Assembly: GCA_963700865.1 (NCBI GenBank) | Contig: CAVOZC010000002.1 | Location: 1-64,000 of the forward strand | Source: CAVOGJ01 sp963700865 | GTDB lineage: Bacteria > Planctomycetota > Planctomycetia > Pirellulales > Pirellulaceae | Direction of reading: 5' to 3' | DNA: 64,000 nucleotides | Shown: positions 39,510 to 49,652 of the stretch, piece after piece | Layout: each line of letters opens with the position of its first letter | How positions within the stretch are numbered: the stretch's first letter is position 1 | Notes under the pieces: generated by a model | Databases searched by the model: none | Seen by the model: the letters and a program-made list of their open reading frames with translations, nothing else | Told to the model about the DNA's origin: nothing | Made by a program: the position numbers and the translations under genes

Positions 39510-40763
39510 ATGCGTACGATCTTTAACGTCCCAGTGTGGCTCTCCGCCGCCGGCGCAATCTTGTTGCTGGGGCACTTGCAGGTCTGGGCCCAGGATGTCG
39601 ACGACTCGCCGCTGCCGGTAACGATGGAGCCGGCGTTTCCCGCCTTGAGCTGGACTGGCAGGACATCCAGTGAGAAAAATGGCCGTTATCAGGATTTCCG
39701 CCCCATCGTGCTGACTCACGCCGGTGACGGGACCAACCGCATCTTTGTGGCGACGCAGCGTGGCGTCATCCATGTGTTCGACAACTCGCCATCGCCACAG
39801 GCGTCACGGATTTTTCTCGATATGCGCTCGTCGGTGCGGTACGACGCGCGGGAAAACGAAGAGGGCCTGCTGGGGCTGGCCTTCCACCCCGACTTCCAAA
39901 AGAACGGCGAGTTCTTTATTCACTACACCACGTCCGCTTCCCCGCACACATCCATCGTGGCTCGCCGACGCGTCCGTCCTAACAACCCGGATCAGGCGGA
40001 GGACGACTTTGAAGAGGTGTTGTTCCGCATCGAGCAGCCATACTGGAATCACAACGGGGGAGGTCTCCTGTTCGGGCCGGATGGTTACCTGTATTTGTCC
40101 CTGGGCGATGGTGGGGCTGCCGGGGACCCGCACGGCAACGGCCAGAATACGCAGACACTGTTTGGCACCATCTGCCGTGTCGACGTCGACCATCAAGCGG
40201 ACGGAAGGCATTACGCGATCCCGGACGACAACCCGTTTGCGGCGAGCGGGCATTCAGGCAGGCCCGAGATCTTTGCGTATGGCTTGCGGAATGTCTGGGG
40301 CATGGCATTTGATCGAAACACGGGGCTCTTCTGGGCTGCCGATGTGGGCCAGGATCGATGGGAAGAAATCAATCTGATCGTGGCCGGAGGCAACTATGGC
40401 TGGAATCGCCGCGAGGGACGGCACGCCTTTCCACCGTCGGCCGGAGCGGATGCGCCGCACGATTCCTGGATCGAACCGATTTGGGAGTACGATCACGAGG
40501 TGGGGAAGTCGATTACGGGCGGCTCGGTGTATCGGGGAACGTCAGTCCCAGCGTTAAGCGGGGCGTACGTTTATGCGGATTTCGTGTCGGGCAAAGTGTG
40601 GGCGCTGGCCTACGATCCGAAGTCCCGGCGGGTCACGGCGAATCGACCCCTGCGCACGCCCCAGGTACCCATTGTGGCCTTTGGCACGGACGCCCAGGAC
40701 GAAATGTATGTCCTGGGGCTTTCTGCGGATGGCAACGGGATCTACCGGTTTCGCATGGAGTAA
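39510..40763 (+). CDS. Secreted PQQ-dependent sugar dehydrogenase (GSDH family)
   Basis: 417 residues. A signal peptide (LSAAGAILLLGHLQVWAQD) exports it. The six-bladed propeller is indicated by FRPIVLTHAGDGTNRIFVAT, EEGLLGLAFHPDF, NHNGGGLLFGPDGYLYLSLGD, GLRNVWGMAFD, DVGQDRWEEIN, GGNYGWNRREG and TGGSVYRG. These are hallmark phrases of the glucose/sorbosone dehydrogenase family, whose members oxidise aldoses with PQQ in the periplasm. The family also includes planctomycete proteins of unproven substrate, so the exact sugar is not known. Confidence 0.9.
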   Translation: MRTIFNVPVWLSAAGAILLLGHLQVWAQDVDDSPLPVTMEPAFPALSWTGRTSSEKNGRYQDFRPIVLTHAGDGTNRIFVATQRGVIHVFDNSPSPQASRIFLDMRSSVRYDARENEEGLLGLAFHPDFQKNGEFFIHYTTSASPHTSIVARRRVRPNNPDQAEDDFEEVLFRIEQPYWNHNGGGLLFGPDGYLYLSLGDGGAAGDPHGNGQNTQTLFGTICRVDVDHQADGRHYAIPDDNPFAASGHSGRPEIFAYGLRNVWGMAFDRNTGLFWAADVGQDRWEEINLIVAGGNYGWNRREGRHAFPPSAGADAPHDSWIEPIWEYDHEVGKSITGGSVYRGTSVPALSGAYVYADFVSGKVWALAYDPKSRRVTANRPLRTPQVPIVAFGTDAQDEMYVLGLSADGNGIYRFRME

Positions 40764-41119
40764 CGCTGGCGATTCGGAAACAGTTTCCGCTCCAGAGGAT
40801 CGTCGCCTCAGTAGCGTCACGGACGGTCTCCACTTGGATTTTCCCAGATTATTCGTGATCGCTGTGGCGCTGGCGGCGGAATTCAGCCACGCTTACCTGG
40901 CGGATAGCGGCACATGCCAGCGCCGAAGACCCGCGGCATGTCCCAGAATCGGCCGTGGTCCCTTCGCCCTGGGGCTCCGCGGGCCCTTCGGCGGGCAGGG
41001 GCAGGAAATCGGCCGCCAGAGTTTGCCTGACCGTCGCCGCACCTCAAACGCGGGAAAAAATCTGGCCGCAAATGGCAAACGGGATTCGCGCCGCAAGGAG
41101 TGTTGGCGTATAATTGGGG

Positions 41120-41522
41120 TAATCGCAAAAGCAAAGACGTCAAGCTTTGATGAGACTGGTCACACGTACCATCACAAAGGGGGCCTGATGGAAAGTCCGC
41201 CAGACGATTCGGTAGGGAAGCGTGGGGCGTAGTTTCGCACGTTTTCTTCGGTGCTGACTGATCATTTCTTTTTTTAAGAAGGAGTCTTGGAGGGGCTTGG
41301 CTCTAACGGCCGGTCTCGCCACGCGAACCACCGATTGTCCAGTTACGGTGGTCTGGACGTGCAATTTGCGGCGCCGCACGTGGGAACGTCGCGCGTCAAT
41401 CAATGCCCTGAGGGGCAGTGCTCGGCCGGTCCATGGCAGCTTGGCAAACGGTGCGTGACGCAACTCCGTCTGACATCCGAGCCCTCGTCGCCTCTGTCGG
41501 TGCGATGAGGGCTCTTTTTTTT
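41120..41522 (+). ncRNA. Possible independent non-coding RNA
   Basis: Between the sugar dehydrogenase and the thioredoxin-protease gene there is no credible ORF, yet the stretch ends in a very strong terminator. A TATAAT box lies at 41109-41114 (no good -35). A hairpin CCACCG...CGGTGG occurs near 41330-41353. The strand, promoter and terminator suggest a ~400-nt or shorter transcript. It lacks the conserved cores of RNase P RNA, tmRNA or SRP RNA that I can recognise. The 5' boundary is a guess. Confidence 0.35.
41479..41522 (+). terminator. Strong rho-independent terminator
   Basis: A 13-bp stem GAGCCCTCGTCGC / GCGATGAGGGCTC (one G-U) with a 10-base loop is followed by eight T at 41515-41522. 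The nearest upstream gene stop on this strand is ~715 bases away, so it serves some other transcript. Confidence 0.9.
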
Positions 41523-41621
41523 CGCGTTGGGGGCCCGCGTGCCCGCATGCCCGCGTGCGTGACTTCCGCTTCATTCGCGCGTCCCGCGGACACCGATGGT
41601 CCCTGCCGTTGGGGGCCCCCG

Positions 41622-42959
41622 TTATTCCCAACCTTCGGGGCTGGTATGCACCTTGCGGGTCGTCGCGCTATATTCCTGTCGATGACGAGTTTGAAGATGC
41701 GCGCCGCGTTGCGACATCTCTTGCGAGAGTTGATTCAGCAGATCTTGAGACGGTTGTTCGAGGACGTAGGCTTGCCCGGTCCCGGCGTTTCCCTGTCGGG
41801 GTCGAACGACGCAGATCACTTCCGTGTCATGCCCAAATCCAGCGTTGTTGCTCGCCATGAATTCGTCCTGGGTCGGCGTAGCAGGGTCTGCAGGCGAGGT
41901 GAAATCAGTCCCATCGGCTGGCTGCCGTGGCGAGGTATGGTCGACCAGTTGCGTGGCGGCGTCACGATAGACAAAGCTCAGCCCGGCGGCATCCAGTTCA
42001 GCATGGATGGGCCCCAAGGCGGCATAGAGTCCTTCGTCACGTTGTTGGTCGGCCGCGTTGCAAACGCCGATCACCGTTCCCTGTTCATCAAACAGGCCGC
42101 CGCCACTGCGGCCATCGATTGGTCGTCCGCCCACGACGAGGTTGGCGGGACCGTGGTACCGATTCACGGCCAGCACCTGATTGCGAATGACCGACGGTTC
42201 GGCGCCCCGATTGCAGCCAACCGCGAAAACGGCGGCACCCTGCGTGACGCTGCTGCCGGCGTCGCCGACAGGCATCACAGGCACCTTGATCCCGGGTCGC
42301 AGGCTGACCAGTGCGACGTCGCGTCGCAGATCGTAGCTGACTAATTTGGCGGGAAGATCGCTTTGTCCCGAACCGCCGAAGAGATCGCAACGGATTTTTC
42401 CCTTTCCGCCCGAATCGCGAAAAATGTGGCCACACGTCAGCACAAGGGCTTCCTCACCGTGGACATCGATGATCGTCCCCGTGCCAAGCGAGATGCCTCG
42501 ATCGTCCTCGATGCGTAACCGGACGGTGGCTTGGATGGCCCGTTGAACGACGTCATCGGCACCGGAAAGGGCGCTGGCGGAGGGTGGCTGGGCCACGGCG
42601 GCCGCTGCCGGCACGACGGAAGATCGCACATCTGGCTGGTCACTGTCCTGCAGCTGTTGGGCGCGAAGGACAAGATCGTTCAATTGCTGTCGTCCCAGCT
42701 TACCAACCCGGCGATCGACGATCTGGCCATCGGCAACAAGCAGGAAGGTTGGCAAAGCGGTCACCCCCGCTTGTGCCGCCAGGTCACGATGCTGATCGAA
42801 CATCAGTTCGCGAATCGGTGCCCCTTGTTGCTGAAGCGCGGCGACTACCGGCTTCATTTCCTGGCAACTGCCGCACCAAGGCGCCGTGAACTCCCAGATT
42901 TCCGCCGGTTGTCCGCTGGCCAGGATGGCAAACAAAACGAGTGAGCTTGTCGAAACCAC
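41622..42959 (-). CDS. Thioredoxin-trypsin-like protease fusion, exported
   Basis: 445 residues, GTG start at 42957-42959 behind GGAGGG. A short hydrophobic N-terminus (SSLVLFAILAS) acts as signal. Residues ~20-105 are a thioredoxin fold with the redox pair Cys29-Cys32 (APWCGSCQEMKP) and the cis-Pro in VTALPTFLLV. After a Ser/Ala/Pro linker, ~135-335 is a trypsin-like domain with His178 (TCGHIF), Asp214 (RRDVALV) and Ser285 (GRSGGGLF). The C-terminal ~100 residues are polar. The two activities in one exported chain suggest redox-linked proteolysis or a chaperone-like task in the envelope. Divergent from metG. Confidence 0.88.
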   Translation of the reverse strand: MVSTSSLVLFAILASGQPAEIWEFTAPWCGSCQEMKPVVAALQQQGAPIRELMFDQHRDLAAQAGVTALPTFLLVADGQIVDRRVGKLGRQQLNDLVLRAQQLQDSDQPDVRSSVVPAAAAVAQPPSASALSGADDVVQRAIQATVRLRIEDDRGISLGTGTIIDVHGEEALVLTCGHIFRDSGGKGKIRCDLFGGSGQSDLPAKLVSYDLRRDVALVSLRPGIKVPVMPVGDAGSSVTQGAAVFAVGCNRGAEPSVIRNQVLAVNRYHGPANLVVGGRPIDGRSGGGLFDEQGTVIGVCNAADQQRDEGLYAALGPIHAELDAAGLSFVYRDAATQLVDHTSPRQPADGTDFTSPADPATPTQDEFMASNNAGFGHDTEVICVVRPRQGNAGTGQAYVLEQPSQDLLNQLSQEMSQRGAHLQTRHRQEYSATTRKVHTSPEGWE

Positions 42960-43443
42960 GGCATCCCTCCCTGGATGGCCCAGTAAATAACTCTGTGCCG
43001 CCGCAACGGCCGCGAGTCGTCAGCGCACCACTCCAAAAGCGCGCTCGTAAGTGCCCCAAATGCTCATGCTCGCTCCGTTGGTATCTTCCCTGATCCGCCG
43101 GATCGCGAACGCATTGGCGCGGCGGGGACTTTGACGGCAAACGACCAGGGCAGGCAAGCCCGAAATGGAGAATTTTTCAAAAGCCTGTCCTGCGGGCGGT
43201 TTTTTGCGCGAACTTGACGTTTCCGCTGCCGTCCGATCGCTCAGCGATTGGATAGCAGCCGCCTGTCGGGCGATCGCTGGCGGACACCCCTTTCCCGCCA
43301 GGGCGACTCGTCACGACGGGCAGGATTTGCCATATTCTAGGGATCTGTTTGAAGGCTCGAACGGCACAGGACGCCGTGGGCGGGCCGTCACGCGGAAATT
43401 CGCTGCTGGCGACGCACGCATTCCTCCATCCCCCATCGAGCTG
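42960..43443. other. Divergent intergenic region, protease gene / metG
   Basis: 484 bases. The metG frame is open upstream of its start, but the sequence before 43444 resembles no MetRS. I see no RNA or repeat. It must contain the promoters of both genes. Confidence 0.45.
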
Positions 43444-45466
43444 ATGCCCAAACGCATACTGGTTACCGCGGCCCTGCCTTACGCCAACGGGCCGATTCAC
43501 ATCGGACATCTGGTCGAGTACGTCCAGACCGACATCTGGGTTCGCTTCCAGCGTTTGCGTGGACAACGCGTCATTTATGTGTGTGCCGACGATACGCACG
43601 GCACGGCGATCATGATCCGAGCTCGGCAGGAAGGACGTTCGGAGGAAGCCTTGATTGCCGAAATGCGCGAGGCGCATGTCCGCGATTTCAAGGCCTTCGA
43701 CATCAATTTCGACCACTACGGCAGCACGAACAGCGCAGCGAACCGGCGGCTGTGTGGCGAATTCTGGCAGGCGTTCGCGCAGCGCCAGATGGTGACCGAA
43801 CGTCCGATCCAGCAGCTCTACGATGTCGAGCAAGGCACATTTCTGGCGGATCGTTTTGTCCGCGGTACCTGTCCCAAGTGTCGGCGGCCTGATCAACCGG
43901 GGGACAGTTGTGAATGTGGCCACACGTACACACCGGCGGATTTGATCGATCCGCGAAGTGTCCTCTCGGGGACGACTCCGGAAATTCGGAAGGCACGGCA
44001 TCTCTTCGTCGAACTGGAGAAAATGCATCCATTCTTGAATGAGTGGACGCAAAGTGGCGATCATCTGCAGACGGAAATCGCGAATTATTTGAAAGGGCAT
44101 TTCTTGGGTGAGCCGCTGCGCGATTGGGATATTTCCCGGCCGGCGCCGTACTTCGGCTTCGAAATTCCCGACAGCCCCGGCAACTACTGGTACGTCTGGT
44201 TCGACGCGCCGATCGGCTACATCGCCTCGACGGCCGAATGGTGCGAGTTGCATGGCGAGAAGCTGGACGATTGGTGGCGGAGTGCGGAGACGCGAGATTC
44301 ACCACTTCATCGGCAAAGACATCACTTATTTTCATACGCTCTTCTGGCCAGCCATGCTGAAGGTCGCCGGGTATCAGTTGCCCGCGAAAGTCCATATTCA
44401 TGGCTTTTTGACGGTGGCCGGAGAGAAGATGTCAAAGAGCAAAGGAACATTCGTCAAGGCGGCGACTTACCTCGAGCACCTCGATCCGTCCTATCTTCGC
44501 TACTACATTGCCTCCAAGCTGGGCCCGCGATTGGACGATCTTGACCTGTCGCTCGACGAGTTTGTCTTGAAGATCAACGCGGACCTCGTGGGGAAAGTGG
44601 TCAATCTGGCCAGTCGCACGGCCAAGTTTGTCGCCGCCAGCGGCCTGTCGCCGCAGTATCCGGATGACGGTGGTCTGTTTGCCGCGGGGGCGCATGCGGG
44701 TGATGAAATTGCCGAAGCCTATGAGCAGTGTGACTATAACCGAGCCATGCGGTTGATCATGGAGCTGGCGGATGCGGCCAATCCGTACGTCGAGAACCAG
44801 GCCCCTTGGCTGCTGAAGAAGGACCCGGCACAGGCGCGAAAACTGCAGGATGTCTGCACCGTTGCGCTGAATCTGTTCCGTCAACTCGCGATCTATCTGG
44901 CTCCCGTGCTGCCCCGACTGGCGGAACAGACCGGTCGCTTGCTGGGAGAACCGCTGACCGCCTGGACGCAATCCCAATCGCCATTATTGGGTGTACCGGT
45001 CGCCAAGTTCGAACATCTGCTGCAGCGGGTCGATGAGAAAAAAGTCGCCGCCATGATTGAGGATAGCCGCGAGTCGGAGATCGTTTCGCCGTCCGCAGCG
45101 GGCTCGGTCGCCGCGGATGAGGAAATTCCTTTGGCGGCAGAGATCACGATTGACGAGTTTGCAAAGGTGGATCTGCGTGTCGCGGAGATCGTGGCGGCCG
45201 AGGACGTCCCGCAAGCGAGCAAGCTGCTCAAGCTTACGGTCGAATTGGGACCAGGCCTGCGGCGGACGCTTTTCGCTGGTATCAAGTCAGCCTACGATCC
45301 CAGCACACTCGTCGGTCGCAAGGTAGTCGTGGTGGCCAACCTCGCGCCCCGGAAGATGAAGTTTGGAGTCAGCGAGGGAATGGTGATCGCGGCCGGGCCC
45401 GGCGGCGAGGATATTTATTTGCTGTCGCCCGACGAGGGGGCTCGGCCCGGACAGAAGGTGCAATAA
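43444..45466 (+). CDS. metG: Methionyl-tRNA synthetase with C-terminal tRNA-binding domain (one frame break)
   Basis: About 674 residues. ATG 43444 gives MPKRILVTAALPYANGPIHIGH, with the class I HIGH motif. A zinc-knuckle (CPKCRRPDQPGDSCECG) lies in the connective peptide. The frame changes near 44290-44293, between SAET and EIHHFIGKDITYFHTLFW; removing a C or restoring a CG pair repairs it. KMSKS follows in GEKMSKSKG. The anticodon-binding helical domain and a C-terminal EMAP/Arc1-type tRNA-binding domain (FAKVDLRVAEIVAAEDVP) end the protein. Essential gene, so the break is surely not real in vivo. Confidence 0.95.
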
Positions 45467-45562
45467 TTAGGACATGATGTCGGTGGCCAACCGTCACCCC
45501 CTTGGATGATTCGTTGTCCGTAGACGAAACGGGCAGCATAGTACTTGCGAAACCTTTCCCTC

Positions 45563-46342
45563 ATGATTCACCGGCTCCTCGATCGGATCTCCCTGCGGCC
45601 GACCCGCCATGCCATCCCGGCCGCGGGACTGGGGCAAGAGCCGTTGCCGTTGGCCGAGGGAGCGGCCGAACTCTTCACGTTGTCGGTGCCGCGGGAGGGG
45701 GCCGAATGGCACGTATTGAAGTTCGTGGGTTCATCGGGTCGAGCCGAAAACGTGACCGAGCATCCGTTTGATGCCTGGCCCGGCGAAAGTGGAAGCATTT
45801 ATGTTGCCAATCCACCCGGCTACGGGCGCAGTCCGGGTCGCGCGTCGCTCGCCGGACACCTGGCAACCGCCAGGGCCTTGTATGCATGGTTCAGCCGACG
45901 GCATCCGGGCCAGGTACCTCTGTTGATGGGGAATAGCCTGGGAGGTGCGGTGGCCCTGCAGTTGGCGTCGGAAGTCCCCTGCCGGGGCATCATCGTCCGC
46001 GACTCACCACACCTGCCGGCGGTTATTCGCTCCCGGTATCGATTTGCACCGCGGCTGGCCGGCTGGTTTGCCGATCAAGCAGCGTCGCAGCTCGACGCGC
46101 TATCCGCGGCGCGACAGTGCGAAGTGCCTGCCTTGTTCCTTTCGTCGCGGCAGGACCGCATCGTACCGCCCGCATGTCAAGATGAGCTGATGGACGCGTA
46201 TGCGGGACCAAAACGCATTGTCCCGTTGGCCGACGCGGATCATATGCAGCCCTTGCAAAGCGAGGAGGTCCAGCAGTATCTGGCCGCGCTAAATTGGCTG
46301 CGTTCCGCCAGTGGGATCGGCTTCCAGCCTGTCATGAAATGA
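45563..46342 (+). CDS. Alpha/beta hydrolase
   Basis: 259 residues from ATG 45563 (an upstream TTG at 45545 would add six). The nucleophile elbow is GNSLGGAVAL (Ser in G-x-S-x-G). The strand before it is VPLLMGNS, and the acid and histidine probably lie in SSRQDRIVPP and ADADHMQPL, typical of the family. The oxyanion-region glycines are in VANPPGYGRSPG. The substrate cannot be predicted; it may be an esterase or a lipase-like enzyme. No signal peptide is seen. It follows metG by ~100 bases. Confidence 0.85.
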   Translation: MIHRLLDRISLRPTRHAIPAAGLGQEPLPLAEGAAELFTLSVPREGAEWHVLKFVGSSGRAENVTEHPFDAWPGESGSIYVANPPGYGRSPGRASLAGHLATARALYAWFSRRHPGQVPLLMGNSLGGAVALQLASEVPCRGIIVRDSPHLPAVIRSRYRFAPRLAGWFADQAASQLDALSAARQCEVPALFLSSRQDRIVPPACQDELMDAYAGPKRIVPLADADHMQPLQSEEVQQYLAALNWLRSASGIGFQPVMK

Positions 46343-46366
46343 GGTTGGAAGCCCATCCAACGGGCG

Positions 46367-49300
46367 TTACTCGTCGCACCACAGAAAGCCGGCGTCGGAG
46401 AGCTGGCCACTGTCAGGCGGCCAGGTCTGCCTGCCGATGCCGGGGATCATCCGCCCGATGGTGACACACCATGGGCTGTCAGCCGTCGGTCGGGATCCGC
46501 CCAGGCTTGACCAGGGGAGGGCCGCTTCGACCACCCATGGGTCGCGTGCGGATTCTTCGGGAGCCACTCCGATGTACCAAGTCGGATCCCACGACTCGTT
46601 TTGCAAAAAGCATTCGTTTGCCCAACCACGATGGTCAATCGTCAGCTGCCAGGCGGTCGCATAATCTCGATCGATGTCGATCTGCAATTCGACGCGGTCG
46701 TATCGGTCCAGATCGCTGTCCCGTTGACGGGTCCGGGAAGCGGGCGGGTACTCGATCGACGGCTCACGGCCCACCAATAGGGCGACATAGAGAAACGCGT
46801 CATCATAAGCCAGCTTGACGCAAGCCGTAGAGGCGGGGGTGAGCAGATTATCGTGATGATTCTGCAGGGTGATGGCTGTCGCTTGCTGCCAGAGGAGATC
46901 GTCGAGTTGTCCGTCCAGTCGGGGGCGTTGGCCGCGGTGCAGTTGGCAGGTCGATTTGAGGACCTCACGTTCCGGCTGCAACAGAGCCAGCTCGGCGGAA
47001 GCGCTGATCCGCCACGACTGGGTAAGTGCCGTACGCGCCAGGCGTTTGTAAACGGCCTGTTGTCGAATGCCAGGCCGCCGGATTCGGCGCCGATGTGCCT
47101 CGATGGCAAACGTCACCTCGGGTTCCGCACGGACGGACGGGTCCAGCTTTTCGGACCAGTAGCCAACGTCCCACACGTTGGCCGTTTCGCCGGCGAACTC
47201 GTACGGCCGCGTCGCCTGTGCGGCCTGCAATTGCTGTTCAATGGTGGGACCGGTCTTGACTAACTCGTCAATCGGAATGGCGCGGGCGTCGCGGGCGTCC
47301 GTCGATTCGTGTGTGACTTGAGCCACGGAGGTCACCTGTGTCGCTGGCTGCGCGCTCGACCGAGCTTGCCGCAGGTGACCCGCTTCAGCACTGCAAACGA
47401 TGCGCAGGGCGTCGACGGTGGCGACTCGGCCCAACTGCGAATGCGGATCACGTCGTACGAGCGCGGCGAGTGATTGCAGGGCGGCATCCCAGTTTCCGGA
47501 ACGCAGATGTCCATGACTGGTCGCGTAGAGCAAGCGTGCCGCCTCGTCCTGAGTGAGTCCTGCAATCATCGATTCGATTTGCGCTTGCCAGGCAGAGGCT
47601 TTTTCGGGAGCCCGCGCTGCCTGCTCAATCAGTGCCTGAGCATTGGCATATTGTTGCGTCCGTTGCTGGAGTTCGTGCCAGTCCTCGGCGGCGGCCGGAG
47701 AGGGAGGACGTCGAGCCGGTCCACCCGGCTCGTTCGCCACTCCGCTGAGGATATTCGTACCGCCGCGGCCCCCGACGAGGGATTCCAGGGCCATCAGGGG
47801 AGGCGGTTCTTGCGGAGTGTGCTCCAGGTAGGCGGCGGCCGCCGCGGCAATTTGTCCCACGGATGATCCAAGTGGGAGTGATAATTCCGAAGCTGCCACG
47901 TTGATGCTCATCGGTTGGGGAGCGGGACAGGTGCGTAGCATGCGGCAATGGGCGCGCGTGGCTTCTTCCTGAATCACAATCTGGATGAGCCGCCGAATAT
48001 CCGCATCCCGCCGCTCGCTGCTTGACGACCGCAGATGTCCCGTCAGGATCATATCCGGTTGCCATTGCGCCAGTTCCTGCTGAATGCGTTGGCGCAGCCA
48101 ATCGACGCCCGCGAGCGGTTCGGACCGCAACCGATGCCGTTGTTGCCAATGCTCGGCGACGACGGTACCGTCCATGCCAACGCGAGTGTCCCCCAACGGG
48201 AACTCCGTCCAACTGCCGGCGTTGTTGGCTCCGCACCGGAGTGCTGCCTGCTGCAAGCGTTCTTCGAACGGCAGACTGAAGGGGAGGTCGGGGTCTTGCT
48301 CAAGGACGACCAACCGGCACCGCGCATCATAGACGCTGCTGGCTTGCGCCAACGCGGTCCACGGGATGTCGTCGGCAGTGGCGAAGATGCCGAGCAAGGC
48401 AATGCGTCGCCCGCGGCCCGCGACGATGTTCCAGGTTTGGCCTCCGTCTTGTGTGGTGAGGATACACCCTAATTGGCCGACCGCCCAACCATGATCGCTG
48501 CCGTTGAACCCGATGTCCGTAATCGGTGTGGCCACCTCCGTGGCCACGGACTGCCAGGTTTGTCCGCCGTCCGCGGAGTACAACAGGCGGTTACCCATCG
48601 CGCCGCCCAGCCAGACGTGGGCGCCTTGGCAGGCAATCGCAAGCAGATCAACACCTTTCCAGGCAGCCAGTCGGTCGGAAATGTCCAGCCACGTACTGCC
48701 GGCGTCATGCGAAATCCAAAGTTGCGCACGATCGCCCACGGCGAAGAGCGTGCGGGCATCCAGGGCCGCCACCGCACGCATCCGATGATGATGGGGTGGC
48801 ACATTCGCCGGTAGGCCTTGCTGCGCGTCGAAGGTGACGATCTCGCCTTGCCGGCTGATAGCGACACCTCCCTGATTCTGCATGGCGGCGGCAGTCCAAC
48901 CATGACTGCCACGCAAGGCGATTGGGTTCCAAGTGCGTCCCGCGTCGCGGGTGGTGTAGATCCCTGCCGGAAAGAGGGGCGATCCGTCTCCCACGGCAAA
49001 GCCTGCTTGAGGGTTGTGGAAGTGCACGCCGCGGAGGAAGGGGAGTTCCACCCGGCGTTCCCAAATCCAGGTCGTCCCACCATCATCGGTGCGGAGGACG
49101 ACTCCGTAGCCGCGGTCCGTGTATGGAATCGCGGCACCGCCCACGATCCAACCGCGTCGCTCGTCGATGAACGAAACGCCGTGCAGCGAAGCGGTCGTGG
49201 GGGACACTTGCCGCTCCCAGCGTTGGCCCCCGTCGCGGGTGTGCCAAATGGCTCCCCGATCGCCCACCGCCCATCCGTGCCGCGCGTCGACGAACGTTGC

Positions 49301-49438
49301 CGCCTGCAGATCGGCATCCTCGACAAAGGAGGCGGGCCAGGAGTTGACTTCGCCGCGGCCGACGGCGACGAGGCCGAGGAGCATGGTGATGGTTAGGCCT
49401 TGACGTCTGGCGCCATGAACGACTTTCCGGGGACACAT
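46367..49438 (-). CDS. Large exported protein: YCF48-type propeller plus CBM9-like domain
   Basis: About 1023 residues from ATG 49438, which gives a signal-like start (LTITMLLGLVAVGRGEVNSW). Residues ~30-380 contain at least six YCF48/BNR repeats (FVDARHGWAVGDRGAIWHT, DGGQTWQSVA, DHGWAVGQLGCILTTQDGG). The middle ~350 residues hold a Rossmann-like stretch (GIFATADDIPWTALAQAS... QPDMILTGH) with only weak resemblance to PIG-L/LmbE deacetylases and no HPDDE. The C-terminal ~190 residues resemble a CBM9/DOMON-like beta-sandwich (RPRLDGQLDDLLWQQA, YDRVELQIDIDRDYAT). YCF48 homologues assist photosystem II assembly, but here the role is unknown. No frame break. Confidence 0.75.
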   Translation of the reverse strand: MCPRKVVHGARRQGLTITMLLGLVAVGRGEVNSWPASFVEDADLQAATFVDARHGWAVGDRGAIWHTRDGGQRWERQVSPTTASLHGVSFIDERRGWIVGGAAIPYTDRGYGVVLRTDDGGTTWIWERRVELPFLRGVHFHNPQAGFAVGDGSPLFPAGIYTTRDAGRTWNPIALRGSHGWTAAAMQNQGGVAISRQGEIVTFDAQQGLPANVPPHHHRMRAVAALDARTLFAVGDRAQLWISHDAGSTWLDISDRLAAWKGVDLLAIACQGAHVWLGGAMGNRLLYSADGGQTWQSVATEVATPITDIGFNGSDHGWAVGQLGCILTTQDGGQTWNIVAGRGRRIALLGIFATADDIPWTALAQASSVYDARCRLVVLEQDPDLPFSLPFEERLQQAALRCGANNAGSWTEFPLGDTRVGMDGTVVAEHWQQRHRLRSEPLAGVDWLRQRIQQELAQWQPDMILTGHLRSSSSERRDADIRRLIQIVIQEEATRAHCRMLRTCPAPQPMSINVAASELSLPLGSSVGQIAAAAAAYLEHTPQEPPPLMALESLVGGRGGTNILSGVANEPGGPARRPPSPAAAEDWHELQQRTQQYANAQALIEQAARAPEKASAWQAQIESMIAGLTQDEAARLLYATSHGHLRSGNWDAALQSLAALVRRDPHSQLGRVATVDALRIVCSAEAGHLRQARSSAQPATQVTSVAQVTHESTDARDARAIPIDELVKTGPTIEQQLQAAQATRPYEFAGETANVWDVGYWSEKLDPSVRAEPEVTFAIEAHRRRIRRPGIRQQAVYKRLARTALTQSWRISASAELALLQPEREVLKSTCQLHRGQRPRLDGQLDDLLWQQATAITLQNHHDNLLTPASTACVKLAYDDAFLYVALLVGREPSIEYPPASRTRQRDSDLDRYDRVELQIDIDRDYATAWQLTIDHRGWANECFLQNESWDPTWYIGVAPEESARDPWVVEAALPWSSLGGSRPTADSPWCVTIGRMIPGIGRQTWPPDSGQLSDAGFLWCDE

Positions 49439-49652
49439 GGTGCGGCGACTCCATTCCGGCTGGTGCGGGCGATCCGTGCATGGTAGCCCGAACGGGTGCC
49501 ACAACGGAACGTCATTCGCCGCCTGCGGTCAAGAGAAACGAGTCTTGATCCTTTCCATCTCAACATCGTTGGTTCGACGTCACGCCCTATTGGCGGTATG
49601 CTGATCGTCCCGTTGGTTCGATCCCGAGGACGAGAAGAATCGAGGTCCAATC

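Noticed and set aside
41287..41508. 73-residue ORF before the orphan terminator
   Set aside because: No ribosome site at its ATG that fits, no recognisable protein; the region is better explained as RNA.
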